Positions 7,282 to 16,331 of a DNA stretch of 54,731 bases are shown piece after piece. Numbering within the stretch: the stretch's first letter is position 1; each line of letters opens with the position of its first letter. The notes under the pieces are model-generated. The model made no database searches. It was not told the origin of the DNA and worked only from the letters and a program-made list of their open reading frames with translations. The DNA comes from Melioribacteraceae bacterium (GTDB lineage: Bacteria; Bacteroidota; Ignavibacteria; Ignavibacteriales; Melioribacteraceae): assembly GCA_028282005.1 (NCBI GenBank), contig JANQIV010000215.1, forward strand, positions 1 to 54,731, read 5' to 3'. A program made the translations under genes and the position numbers.

Positions 7282-10200
7282 TTATCCGTTCTCACCAGCA
7301 GCACGAGCCATTTGCAAAATATAAAAATTTAATTCTTTTTGCTGGGCAGAGGTTAATGCTTGTTTATCTATAAGCAATATTTTTTCAACATCTTTTAATG
7401 CACGAAGAACATCAAACGGAACTTCAATATTATTTTGAGGCAAGTTTGATAAATACTGAATAGCCGCGCCTAAAAATTGTTTCATCGAATCGTCAGTAGA
7501 GCCTTTAAGCAAGTCAGATAGTTTTGATTCCACTTTTAGTTTGTTGTCCAAAACATTCTGATTTCCAAACGAATAATTATTTGAAATAGTATTTAGCGAC
7601 ATTGCCAATTCATTGAAGCTTTCAACTTGTGAATAAATTGAATCAAAAATTAACTGCCATGTTTTATCACGCCAATAATTTATTTCATTTGGAATAGCCA
7701 ATAGCTGTTCGATTTCATTCAGCCAGTTTTCTTCCACTCTTGATTTGTTTGGAGTAATCATCGCAGACTCTTGATTAAATAAATCAGGCTGCAAAAGCAC
7801 TGCGAGATCAGGACGTAAATAAGGAATTACAGAAAGCTTAAATCCGTTGTTATCAAAAAATTCTGATTCATTGATTCCGTGCCTGCGTAACAACTCCATT
7901 TGGAATAAGCGCAAATAATAATTTACTGCATCAAAATCTTCTCTTAATGAAAGGAGAGCGGTATTGCCAGGGCTGAAAGCACTTCTGAATTTGTTTAAAT
8001 AAAATAATTCAGGATCGTTATACATTCTAACCGTATGTAGAATTTCATAAACAGGAAGTTTTGGAAGAATTCTATTTTTAATTATTCTTAATGCTTCACT
8101 TTCATTACTGAAACTTTGCTGCAATAGTTTTAATGCTCTGAACAAACCTGTCGTTAATTGGTTTATACCCAATATAGTTGACTGTGAGCGGTTGTGCCCA
8201 ATTGCTCTCAATAAACTTCCATGTTTCGAAAGAGGAATAAGTTCGGCAATTCTTTCCAATATTTGCTGGCCTTGTTTATTACCATGCTGTTTTGTTGGAC
8301 GCACAGTTGGCCGATCTCTCAATGGTGGAGTAGTTCTTGAAATGAAATAAGAAATAGAATGTATTCCTACAGAATCATTTTCATTACCGTAAAGTATTTG
8401 CCTGAAATTTTCAGTTGTCAGTCTTACAAATTCATTAAAGTGTTCATCTTCAATTCCGGTAGTAATTCTTTCTAATTCACGCTTACCTTTTTCTTTGTAT
8501 TTATATCGCGTGTTAATCAGCGGCTCTGTTGCTCTTCTGAAGTTAGCTGCAAAAGATTTCTGAGATTTTATTATGTGGTAGATAAGATTACTTCTTTCAA
8601 ATATCTCAAGATGGTTTATCTTTTCAGAAATATTGCTTTGCAGTGTTCTAAATTCACCATTTGAATGAATGCCCAACAATGGAGTTGCGGCATAACCCAT
8701 ACTGGTAATAGTTGATTCTTTTAACTGGTCGTTTAATGCCTTTTTATAATTACCGGATGTATTAAAAGCTTTTTCTCCTGACATGTCAGAATAATAACCA
8801 CCTTGCCTTTGCATTGGTTCACCGCTTCCGAGTTTCATTCTCATTTTATCGGCAATACCTTTTTCAGAGATGAAATTGATCACATCAAGCTTTGCACGTT
8901 TGTATAAATCAGCAGAAGCAGTTTGTCCAATCTGCTGACTTAAATCTGAACCTGCTATAAAAACTTCACACATAATTTGCGCGAATCTATCTTCAACACT
9001 TTGATTAATTTTTCTGGATTGTATTGAATAATTCCAAACATCGTTTAAGTAGTTTTTGATATCCAAAACAGTATCATATTCTTCAAACAGCGGGATGATC
9101 CAAATGTTTGGAATATTTTTATTATCTACTGATAATTCCTCAAGTTTGGCATTTAATTTTCTGTCTAATGAGATAAGAGCTTTTGAGTCAGTTGACATGC
9201 TAATCTGCAGACCCATTATCATTCCGGGGTTTCCGTACTTTCCGGAGATCTCGTTTATTTCCATCAAATTGTGAACAGTAGTGTTGATGCTGAACTGATC
9301 ACGGTCAGTGATTATTTTTTGATGAATACGCGGAGTTAAAACAAATCGGCTTAGTAAGTTCTTAAATTTTGCAAACTCGTAAACAATTTTTGAATTACCA
9401 AGGTTTTCCTCAACTACATCAATGTTGTTGTAGAGAATCTTCCGTAAAGTTTTGTTTAGCGAAAAATAATACTCAAGCTGATTTGTACGTTCAGCACGGA
9501 GCGTACGCATTTTTCTTTCAGTTCTATCATTGTGCGCATAAATTCTCTTTAAGGGATTTCGATTGAATATTCTTCCTGCTTTAATATTATACGGAAGAAT
9601 ACTTTGGTAGCGTTTTTCCAAACTGTTGGTAAGCTGTGTAATTTTATTTAACAACTCCCAGAACTTAACATTTCTGCTAGGCAATTCTTCGATTTCATTA
9701 ATTCTCTCGACATCAATTTTTATTGACGTATTTTCTGTTAGCAACAATTTAATAAGTTTCGCTTGGTTGTTTACGTTTTCAACCAAAACAGATGCAACAA
9801 GCCTGTGGCCTTGTCCTGAGGGTCTTGTACTGCCGTCCCAATCACCCCAGAAAGATAGAAAAGTACTGTAGTTATCATCTCCGCAATTATGAATTATGTC
9901 TTCACATGCTGTCAGTGAATATAAATCATTAACTAGTTCGAATCCTTCTTCATGAGATTTTATAGCAACATTAACTCCAATAAATTCATTGATAAGTTCT
10001 TTTGTTAAATCTTTTATCAACGATTCATCAAATTCATTTATTTCAATAAATGAGTCAGCCAGTTTATCAAAAAGTATGTCAACCTCGAGGGAATACATTT
10101 GAGTTGGGTGTACAGTTCTATCGTATAATCTATTTCTAAACTTTGTTTGTCTTTCTTCAAGGCTTTCTTTATAAAACTCTTTTTTGAGTTTTTCAATAAA

Positions 10201-12771
10201 AGTCTGGCCTTTATTTTTTATAATTACTTTAGAAGAGTTTTCATGTGATAATTTTTTTTCATGAATCTTATTCTCTAAAATCTTCAAGCGTTCCGGCAAA
10301 AATTCGCTTATAAATTTACCCTTTAGATTTGCGTTATTACCATTTGAAACAAAGATAAAACTTGTTTTAGCTGATTTAATTTCATTAAAGATTTTTTCCT
10401 TTATTGCTGTAAATTTTTCGTTTTCAGTTTTTGCGTAAGATGAATTAGAGATTGGCAGACTTTGTTTTAAATACCTCTGCTGTTCTTCTCCGATTATTCT
10501 TGAAAGATCTATTATTAATCTTCGTGTTTTATTTTTTAAAACATCGCTTCCGTCTTTACCTCCGAGTGTTAAGCGGAATGTCTTGCGTGCTAAGTCGTAA
10601 CCCTCTGAAGTTCTTGCAAATGATGTTAAAGATAAAATACCAATACCTTGATTCGCTAAGTTTGTTGAAAGCCAATCAAGTGAAATACCCTGCGGAAGGT
10701 TATTTATAGTCAGTGCAGGATACATGCTTCCCTTGGGAGTAGAAATAGAAATGTTAAACTCATTTCTTTCATCCGACAAATCATACAGTGCAGACTTAAT
10801 TGCATCAATTCTTTCTTTGAAAATTTTGTTTCTTAAACTCCAATATTGATTTACATTTTCATCAGATCTGTAAAATAAATAAGCTAATAGAATTGCTAAA
10901 TTATTCGGAAGAATATTTTTATTTAGCTTTTCAAACTTTTTGCTAATATCTGGATGATCTATATTTACAACTGCTAACCTTGCTCCGGCAAAGCAGTCTG
11001 TTTTGGATAATGAATGAACAGTGATTAAATGTTTTGATTTATCAAAAGAGATGTAGCCTGTTAAAATTAGTTCATCAACAATTTGCTTTAATGTTTTAAT
11101 CGATACTTGTTCGTAAGAGGGGGCAACATTCTGATATGAAAGATCATCAATTACAAATATGTCTTTAGATAAAAGCCACGTTAGCAATTCTTTAATAGTA
11201 CTTTCGTCAAATACATTTCCAGTTGCATTGTGCGGATTATTTAAAACAACGGCAAATTCCGATTTGTCTTTTTTATGTAATGTTGCTTCTACCGCTTTTT
11301 TAAAATTATTTATATTTAAGGACTGGTCTTCATTTAACGGGACCACTGTTGTTTTGGGAAAACAGTGTTCGTATGTCCAGCTAAAGTCGTTTGTAATTAC
11401 CTCACTTATTCCGCAATGAAACCCAAGTAATCCCAATGCTGTACGCGATGATCCACTAACAACAAAACTATTTGAAATTTCATATTCATCGTGATGTTTT
11501 ATGAACTGAGATAAAAAATTACCGGCAAGCTCGTCACTATAAGAGAGAGGATTTTCGGTTAGTAACTTTTTAAATAATTCACTTCTTGAAAATCCGGAAT
11601 AAGAATCAAATTTGTTATTTAAATATTTAGTAGAACCAATGTTTTTATTTAGCAGCGTTGAAGATTTTTGCGATACCGAAGACGAAATATTTTCAAGCCT
11701 ATTAAAAATACTTTCAATATTTACAGAATAGTCCTTTTGTAAAGAAGTTAAGTTACTTTCAAAGAATTCCTCAAAATCTATATCCGGATTAGGCTTGTTA
11801 GTATTATTACTAAATTGATAATAAAGTAAATCACATTCTGTTGAAGATGGTGTACCTTTAATCTGGAAATGAATTGTTTCAAGTAATTTTATGTATTCCG
11901 AATTGCCGGCTGCAAAAACTATTGAGCTTTTTTTAATATTATTATTGATTGACTTAGCAGTTAAAAACCTAATAACACTGTTTTTTAAACCGGCTTCGCG
12001 GGCAAGTGACTGAGAGTTAGCAGCGTTATTTATTTCGATAAAAAATATTGGGTAACTGGATGAAAGTCTTCTTAATTCACGTCTTATTTCTTCAGTCAAA
12101 ATTGACCGGCATACAAAAAATACCGGTTCGTTTGTTCCTTTTAATTTTGTTTCCAATTTGTCAATAAATGCATTGTCGTCACCTGTAAACTTTTCTAAAC
12201 TTAGATTCTTAAAGTCTTTTACATAAGAAGGAATTTCAGTTTCATATAAAAGAATTTTGACCGGCTTTTGTAAAAAAAATTCGTTAACGGAGTGAAAGAA
12301 AATTCTAAGTGCTTCATCAAAGCCTCCACTTAGAATTGCTATCTCTCTTTTTTCATTTGCTCCGCCAATGCCATACTCAAGTTTATCTTCCTGTTTTGAA
12401 GTAATCCATTCGTGAAAATATTTAATAAGTTTTGTGGGATTCTTTGAATTGTAACCGCCACGAGGCATATACGGGGAAGCGTTTTTTATCGCTTCAAAAA
12501 AAAATCTTAGCTGAGTTTTTTTCCTTTCTTCAATTTCAATTGATGAAAGTGTTGTTTCGAAATCCTCTTTTGAATAAAAAGGCAAATCACTAATAGTTTG
12601 CAGATATAACTTGTAAAGCCTTTCATCCTGAATCGGATTCCCGATGTGAAAGTTAACTCTTTCATTTTCGGAAACAGATGAAGATGCTGTGGCTTCGCTA
12701 ATATCAGAAACCCTTGCACTTTTTAGGGCGCTTAGTTTAAAGTAATTCTCAAAATTTATTTTCTTACTCAA
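7282..12771 (-). CDS. Megaprotein: aminotransferase-like + aminotransferase + PEP-carboxylase-like
   Basis: A single 1829-residue reading frame without breaks. Region A (about 110-390) has the outline of a PLP aminotransferase ('AILSGGFDEALRIFF') but no convincing PLP lysine motif. Region B (about 400-790) is a complete fold-type I aminotransferase, with Asn515 in 'NNPHNATG', Asp542/543 with Tyr546, and Lys590 in 'SLSKTDCFAGARLAV'. Region C (about 860-1829) follows the order of PEP-carboxylase motifs: 'VHPTQ' (His888) for T-A-H-P-T, 'WGDWDGSTRP' (975-984) for G-G-D-R-D-G-N-P, 'PLFEEYD' (1227) for P-L-F-E-T, 'EVFIAGSDLSQQIG' (Ser1275, Asp1276) for V-M-x-G-Y-S-D-S-x-K-D, and C-terminal 'MARAAGENG' for I-A-A-G-x-x-N-T-G. 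The start is TTG at 12771, 14 bases after the SPFH gene, with no clear ribosome site. Aminotransferase activity is likely; carboxylase activity is uncertain because the Lys of S-D-S-x-K-D and the G-R-G-G arginine are replaced. Confidence 0.75.
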   Translation of the reverse strand: MSKKINFENYFKLSALKSARVSDISEATASSSVSENERVNFHIGNPIQDERLYKLYLQTISDLPFYSKEDFETTLSSIEIEERKKTQLRFFFEAIKNASPYMPRGGYNSKNPTKLIKYFHEWITSKQEDKLEYGIGGANEKREIAILSGGFDEALRIFFHSVNEFFLQKPVKILLYETEIPSYVKDFKNLSLEKFTGDDNAFIDKLETKLKGTNEPVFFVCRSILTEEIRRELRRLSSSYPIFFIEINNAANSQSLAREAGLKNSVIRFLTAKSINNNIKKSSIVFAAGNSEYIKLLETIHFQIKGTPSSTECDLLYYQFSNNTNKPNPDIDFEEFFESNLTSLQKDYSVNIESIFNRLENISSSVSQKSSTLLNKNIGSTKYLNNKFDSYSGFSRSELFKKLLTENPLSYSDELAGNFLSQFIKHHDEYEISNSFVVSGSSRTALGLLGFHCGISEVITNDFSWTYEHCFPKTTVVPLNEDQSLNINNFKKAVEATLHKKDKSEFAVVLNNPHNATGNVFDESTIKELLTWLLSKDIFVIDDLSYQNVAPSYEQVSIKTLKQIVDELILTGYISFDKSKHLITVHSLSKTDCFAGARLAVVNIDHPDISKKFEKLNKNILPNNLAILLAYLFYRSDENVNQYWSLRNKIFKERIDAIKSALYDLSDERNEFNISISTPKGSMYPALTINNLPQGISLDWLSTNLANQGIGILSLTSFARTSEGYDLARKTFRLTLGGKDGSDVLKNKTRRLIIDLSRIIGEEQQRYLKQSLPISNSSYAKTENEKFTAIKEKIFNEIKSAKTSFIFVSNGNNANLKGKFISEFLPERLKILENKIHEKKLSHENSSKVIIKNKGQTFIEKLKKEFYKESLEERQTKFRNRLYDRTVHPTQMYSLEVDILFDKLADSFIEINEFDESLIKDLTKELINEFIGVNVAIKSHEEGFELVNDLYSLTACEDIIHNCGDDNYSTFLSFWGDWDGSTRPSGQGHRLVASVLVENVNNQAKLIKLLLTENTSIKIDVERINEIEELPSRNVKFWELLNKITQLTNSLEKRYQSILPYNIKAGRIFNRNPLKRIYAHNDRTERKMRTLRAERTNQLEYYFSLNKTLRKILYNNIDVVEENLGNSKIVYEFAKFKNLLSRFVLTPRIHQKIITDRDQFSINTTVHNLMEINEISGKYGNPGMIMGLQISMSTDSKALISLDRKLNAKLEELSVDNKNIPNIWIIPLFEEYDTVLDIKNYLNDVWNYSIQSRKINQSVEDRFAQIMCEVFIAGSDLSQQIGQTASADLYKRAKLDVINFISEKGIADKMRMKLGSGEPMQRQGGYYSDMSGEKAFNTSGNYKKALNDQLKESTITSMGYAATPLLGIHSNGEFRTLQSNISEKINHLEIFERSNLIYHIIKSQKSFAANFRRATEPLINTRYKYKEKGKRELERITTGIEDEHFNEFVRLTTENFRQILYGNENDSVGIHSISYFISRTTPPLRDRPTVRPTKQHGNKQGQQILERIAELIPLSKHGSLLRAIGHNRSQSTILGINQLTTGLFRALKLLQQSFSNESEALRIIKNRILPKLPVYEILHTVRMYNDPELFYLNKFRSAFSPGNTALLSLREDFDAVNYYLRLFQMELLRRHGINESEFFDNNGFKLSVIPYLRPDLAVLLQPDLFNQESAMITPNKSRVEENWLNEIEQLLAIPNEINYWRDKTWQLIFDSIYSQVESFNELAMSLNTISNNYSFGNQNVLDNKLKVESKLSDLLKGSTDDSMKQFLGAAIQYLSNLPQNNIEVPFDVLRALKDVEKILLIDKQALTSAQQKELNFYILQMARAAGENG

Positions 12772-12785
12772 TTGAATTAGACAGC

Positions 12786-13736
12786 TTATTTTTTGTTAAA
12801 AATATTTTGCAGCATTTCACCAAACATATTAATTAAGTTCGTTCCTTTTTCAAGATCGTTGGGTGAAATTGAAACAACTGTTTTTGCGTTTTTCAAGTTC
12901 TGGCTCGCTTCCGCTAGTTTTGCGGCTTGCGGTGAAAGCATTAACAGCTCAGGATTGTCTTTTAGAATTTTTACTTCTTCACGTTCTAATTCAATATTTT
13001 GTTTCTTTCTTTTTAATTCTTCTTCTGTTCTGAAGTTTGCTAACTCTGCTTCTTTTTCTTCTTCAACCTTTTTCAGATTTTTCTTTTTCATTTCTAATTC
13101 GTGCTCAGCGTAAGCAATTTGTTCATCAGCTTCAATGCGAATTTTCTCAGCGCTTATTCTGGATTTTTGAACAGCCTTTTCATTTTCCTCTTTAATTCTT
13201 GCAGACTCCTGCTGCCTCATTGCGTGTGCAATTTCTTCATCTGCAGGCTCAATAGATTGAACTGTTATAGTTACAATTTCCAAACCGAGTTTTTGAATTC
13301 GATTGTTTAATTCTTTATTCAAATAATTGGATAATTTTTCAGAAGTCAATTCTTCAATTTCATATTTCTCCGTGAACTCTCTAACCAAACCTTGAATTAT
13401 TATTTCAAGTTCTTTCGATGTATTTGTGATAGCATTTTTATCCCAGCCTCCCACTTTTATTAATTCGCTTATGTGGTCTCTGCAAGCAGCAACCGTAACT
13501 GCCACTTTAACATTTAGCGTAATTTTACCTTTTGCTTCGGACTCAATTTTAAGCAAAGCAGAATTGGTTGTACCTTGAATTGCCATACTGAAATGGCGAG
13601 GATAAAACTTTCCTTTCCGGATTAAGATCTGATTGTTTTTTTCATATAAAACAATTTGATCCGGTTTCTTTATTGCAAATTCAAATAGGAATAATATCAA
13701 AATGACTATAGCTATTCCGATTAAATAATATTCCAT
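12786..13736 (-). CDS. SPFH/band-7 domain membrane protein
   Basis: An N-terminal membrane anchor (residues 4-22) is followed by an SPFH/band-7-like domain to about residue 175, containing 'LGLEIVTITVQSIEPADEEI', a typical end of the domain. A long charged helix (about 175-265) comes next, with many Lys/Glu/Ala and 'EADEQIAYAEHELEMKKK' as in flotillins, and then a short C-terminal region. Such proteins oligomerise as membrane scaffolds. ATG at 13736 has a strong AGGAG. The next gene on the strand, the 1829-residue enzyme, begins 14 bases later, so the two are probably co-transcribed. A scaffold role for that enzyme is speculative. Confidence 0.85.
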   Translation of the reverse strand: MEYYLIGIAIVILILFLFEFAIKKPDQIVLYEKNNQILIRKGKFYPRHFSMAIQGTTNSALLKIESEAKGKITLNVKVAVTVAACRDHISELIKVGGWDKNAITNTSKELEIIIQGLVREFTEKYEIEELTSEKLSNYLNKELNNRIQKLGLEIVTITVQSIEPADEEIAHAMRQQESARIKEENEKAVQKSRISAEKIRIEADEQIAYAEHELEMKKKNLKKVEEEKEAELANFRTEEELKRKKQNIELEREEVKILKDNPELLMLSPQAAKLAEASQNLKNAKTVVSISPNDLEKGTNLINMFGEMLQNIFNKK

Positions 13737-13843
13737 TAGTTTATCTCCTGAAAAATTTAAATTAACTCTGAAAAGAAAAGATTACCCGTTGGGATGCAAA
13801 GATAAGGATTTTGTTTTTTATTTAATAGAGATGAAAAAAATAT

Positions 13844-13867
13844 TTCTGCCGGAATAAACCGGCAGAA
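13844..13867 (-). terminator. Rho-independent terminator of the lipoprotein gene
   Basis: A perfect 9-base stem (TTCTGCCGG / CCGGCAGAA) with an AATAAA loop (13853-13858) lies 12 bases past the lipoprotein stop. On the minus strand it is followed by an ATATTTTTTT tract. It separates the lipoprotein from the SPFH gene. Confidence 0.85.
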
Positions 13868-13879
13868 TGAAAAAATTTA

Positions 13880-14695
13880 CTATTTTCTGAAAGTCCATAC
13901 AGCCGGAAACTCATTTGTTCCATCACTATATGGGAAACTCACTTTTGCAACTGTATTATTCTCAAGCAGCTCATATGAATCTACAAGCACTTCAAAGTCG
14001 ATATTTATAACTATAAAATCTGTTGAGGTGGCACTCCACAAACCACCTTGAATATTATCTCCTTGCGCGGTTGAAATAGTTAAGAAGAAAGTTTTGTTAT
14101 CAGCAAATGAAACTACTGCAGTAATTACGCCTTGCTGGGCTGTTATGGTAACTTGCTGTCCGTTCTGTTCAAATTCAATTTGTTCCATTGCCCATTGCCC
14201 AACAAATAATTGCTCAGAAGCATTTAAAGTTACTTCCGGAGTGCCTGGGGGAGTATTAGCCAATGTGATAGTTGCATTGATTGGCTGTGCAGTCGGATCA
14301 TCGCTAAAATTGAATGCCCCTGTTGCAGTAATTGTATTCCCATCTTTAGTATAATTAATTGTAAGATTTGGCGTGCCTTCCGTATTCGAGTCGAAAGTAA
14401 TTGTTGTTTCAGTTGATGTCCAGCTGCCTGCATCAGTTGTAGTACCAACCAAAGATGTAGTTGTAATTTCGTATGTACCGTCATTGTTCAAGTTGAAAGT
14501 TACTTGTACACCTGCGACATTTGGGAAAAACTCGATTTGTTCAGGTTGCTGTAAAACAACATTCTGTAAAAACCAAACACCGGCTAAAGGATTAGTTGAT
14601 TCTACCGGATTACTGTCACCGTCGTCATCCGAACAGCTAACAAAAGCAATAGTTGCAAATAGAAATATTCCAAGAAGTGAGTATTTTTTAAGCAT
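13880..14695 (-). CDS. Lipoprotein with two lipocalin-like domains
   Basis: The lipoprotein signal ends in the lipobox 'AFVSC' (Cys21), followed by an acidic Asp/Ser linker that favours outer-leaflet or surface localisation in Bacteroidota-type cells. Two similar beta-rich domains follow: about 37-150, starting 'LAGVWFLQNV', and about 160-271, starting 'FVGQWAMEQI'. Both have the G-x-W opening of lipocalin-like (DUF5004/Lipocalin_4-type) domains. There are no catalytic residues to point to; binding of a small hydrophobic ligand is the general expectation for the fold. It is a single-gene unit with its own terminator. Confidence 0.75.
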   Translation of the reverse strand: MLKKYSLLGIFLFATIAFVSCSDDDGDSNPVESTNPLAGVWFLQNVVLQQPEQIEFFPNVAGVQVTFNLNNDGTYEITTTSLVGTTTDAGSWTSTETTITFDSNTEGTPNLTINYTKDGNTITATGAFNFSDDPTAQPINATITLANTPPGTPEVTLNASEQLFVGQWAMEQIEFEQNGQQVTITAQQGVITAVVSFADNKTFFLTISTAQGDNIQGGLWSATSTDFIVINIDFEVLVDSYELLENNTVAKVSFPYSDGTNEFPAVWTFRK

Positions 14696-14800
14696 TTATA
14701 TCCTCATTAATTTTTTTAAGTCAGCTTTTAAGTTTAGTCGAAAATATAGATTGAATATTTCCCAATCAACACAATAAAGAGTTTTCATGATTTAATAATC

Positions 14801-15274
14801 TTAAACCGTTGATTTGAAGGAAAAACGAACAATCTTTGGACGCACCAATTTTTCAAAATCTTTATAAGCTAACCGAATTAATTCAGTATGAGTTCCCGCG
14901 TTAAACGCAATTTCCTCATCTTCAACAAGTGAAGCGGCAACATAAACTTCCAGTCCGTAAATATTGCCGAATATCGGCATTGCTCCAACTTCACATCCCG
15001 GGAATTTGTCCTTAAATTCCTGTTCATTTGCTAAACGGGCTTTGTCCGTACCCAGTGCTTCTTTAAGCATATCAAAATCAACTTTGTAAGATGCAGGTAA
15101 AACAGCCATGGCCATTTGTCCGTCAATTTTTACAAGGACTGATTTTGCAAAACCTTTGCCCTTTATATGGGCTGATGCAGCGATCTCTTGGGCAGTGTAT
15201 GCCTGTGAGTGTTTGATGTTAACATATTTAACACCATGTTCGTCGAGATAGTTTTTTAATTTTAAGGCCGGCAT
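14801..15274 (-). CDS. YbaK/EbsC-type aminoacyl-tRNA deacylase
   Basis: A 157-residue protein covering one YbaK fold. This family hydrolyses mischarged aminoacyl-tRNA in trans (for example Cys-, Ala- or Ser-tRNA errors). The 'KGFAKSVLVKIDGQMAMAVL' strand region, with the lysine expected to orient the substrate, and the 'GCEVGAMPIFG' loop are typical. ATG at 15274 has AGGAGGAAC right before it, the best ribosome site in the window. The exact tRNA specificity (YbaK, ProXp or YeaK type) cannot be assigned. Confidence 0.85.
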   Translation of the reverse strand: MPALKLKNYLDEHGVKYVNIKHSQAYTAQEIAASAHIKGKGFAKSVLVKIDGQMAMAVLPASYKVDFDMLKEALGTDKARLANEQEFKDKFPGCEVGAMPIFGNIYGLEVYVAASLVEDEEIAFNAGTHTELIRLAYKDFEKLVRPKIVRFSFKSTV

Positions 15275-15332
15275 AGTTCCTCCTCTATTTTGTTTTAAGG
15301 TTTTCTAATACTACACCGAAAAAGGAAAGTAG

Positions 15333-16244
15333 CTAATCAACTTTAACAGCATTTTTTACTTGTAATTTAACATCAGAAAAAGAATTTATGATAATTCTTG
15401 AGAATTCAATTTGACTATTGGGTGCTTCTTCATCTTCGATTAACACAGCTTCAGTAATGTCTTTAATGTCTTTACCGGACATAACACAGTTCACAATTGC
15501 TGCATTCATCGGATTTACAGAGGGATTAAATGCCGCGTTTTCAATATATGTCCCTTGAAAAATCTCCCCGTTTTTTAATTTTATAGCTGCCCCGGAAAAT
15601 GTATAAGTATATGGGGAATAAGATAGCTTTGCTTGTTCAAGTGCTTCAGATTCAAGTAAAGACGGGACAAAATCAATTTCTAGTTCCTGATAATATTTAT
15701 CCATTAACATTTTATTGTTTCCCAAATTTTTTGGTCCAAATCTATTTGGGAGAAAATCGTCGAGGTTAGTTTCGTCACCGTTACATAGAATTATTCTTAT
15801 ATCATCAGCAGTATTCAATTCGTTAATAAATTGTCTACAATGACCGCAAGGAGTAACAGTTGTTGCCAAAGCAGTTAATTTTCGTTCTTTGTGGAGCATG
15901 GCATTAATTATTGCTGATTGCTCGGAATGAATTGTTGTGTGCAAAGGGCAATTTTCGAGTTCAATATTTGCACCAAAATAAACATTCCCCGAATCAGCAT
16001 AAACAAGTGATCCGACTCTAAAATTTGAGATCGGAGCTCTCACAAAATGCTCTGCCGCAGGTAAAATTTGCACAAGTAGTTCTTTAGTTGAAAAACTGAA
16101 ATTATCTTTTAACTGCTCAACAATGTCAGCATCTAAAAATCCTTCAAAAGGATCACTAAAAATCTCATCAAATAATTTATAATGTTTTGATAAAAATTCG
16201 GAATCAGATTCTTTAAAGGAGCGGTTGTAATTTGAAGTATTCAT
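15333..16244 (-). CDS. cdd: Cytidine deaminase, long two-domain type
   Basis: Hydrolytic deamination of cytidine/deoxycytidine to uridine/deoxyuridine in pyrimidine salvage. The zinc site is complete in the first domain: His106-Ser-Glu108 ('TTIHSEQ') and Cys133/Cys136 in 'TPCGHCRQF'. A second, degenerate deaminase domain ('YTFSGAAIKLKNGEIFQGTY') fills the C-terminal half, as in the dimeric E. coli-type enzyme, and 303 residues is close to that enzyme's length. ATG at 16244 is preferred to TTG three codons upstream. It is divergent from the MFS gene, sharing a short AT-rich promoter region. Confidence 0.93.
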   Translation of the reverse strand: MNTSNYNRSFKESDSEFLSKHYKLFDEIFSDPFEGFLDADIVEQLKDNFSFSTKELLVQILPAAEHFVRAPISNFRVGSLVYADSGNVYFGANIELENCPLHTTIHSEQSAIINAMLHKERKLTALATTVTPCGHCRQFINELNTADDIRIILCNGDETNLDDFLPNRFGPKNLGNNKMLMDKYYQELEIDFVPSLLESEALEQAKLSYSPYTYTFSGAAIKLKNGEIFQGTYIENAAFNPSVNPMNAAIVNCVMSGKDIKDITEAVLIEDEEAPNSQIEFSRIIINSFSDVKLQVKNAVKVD

Positions 16245-16331
16245 AAATACCAAAATAGGATTATATTAGTAGACATATTTATACAAAATAGAATATCAAA
16301 AATCAAAATAAAACTATTGCCGGGAAAATTA

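Noticed and set aside
9056..9871. Several plus-strand frames inside the megaprotein gene
   Set aside because: Shadow frames opposite a long coding frame with clear domain motifs; no ribosome sites or recognisable proteins.
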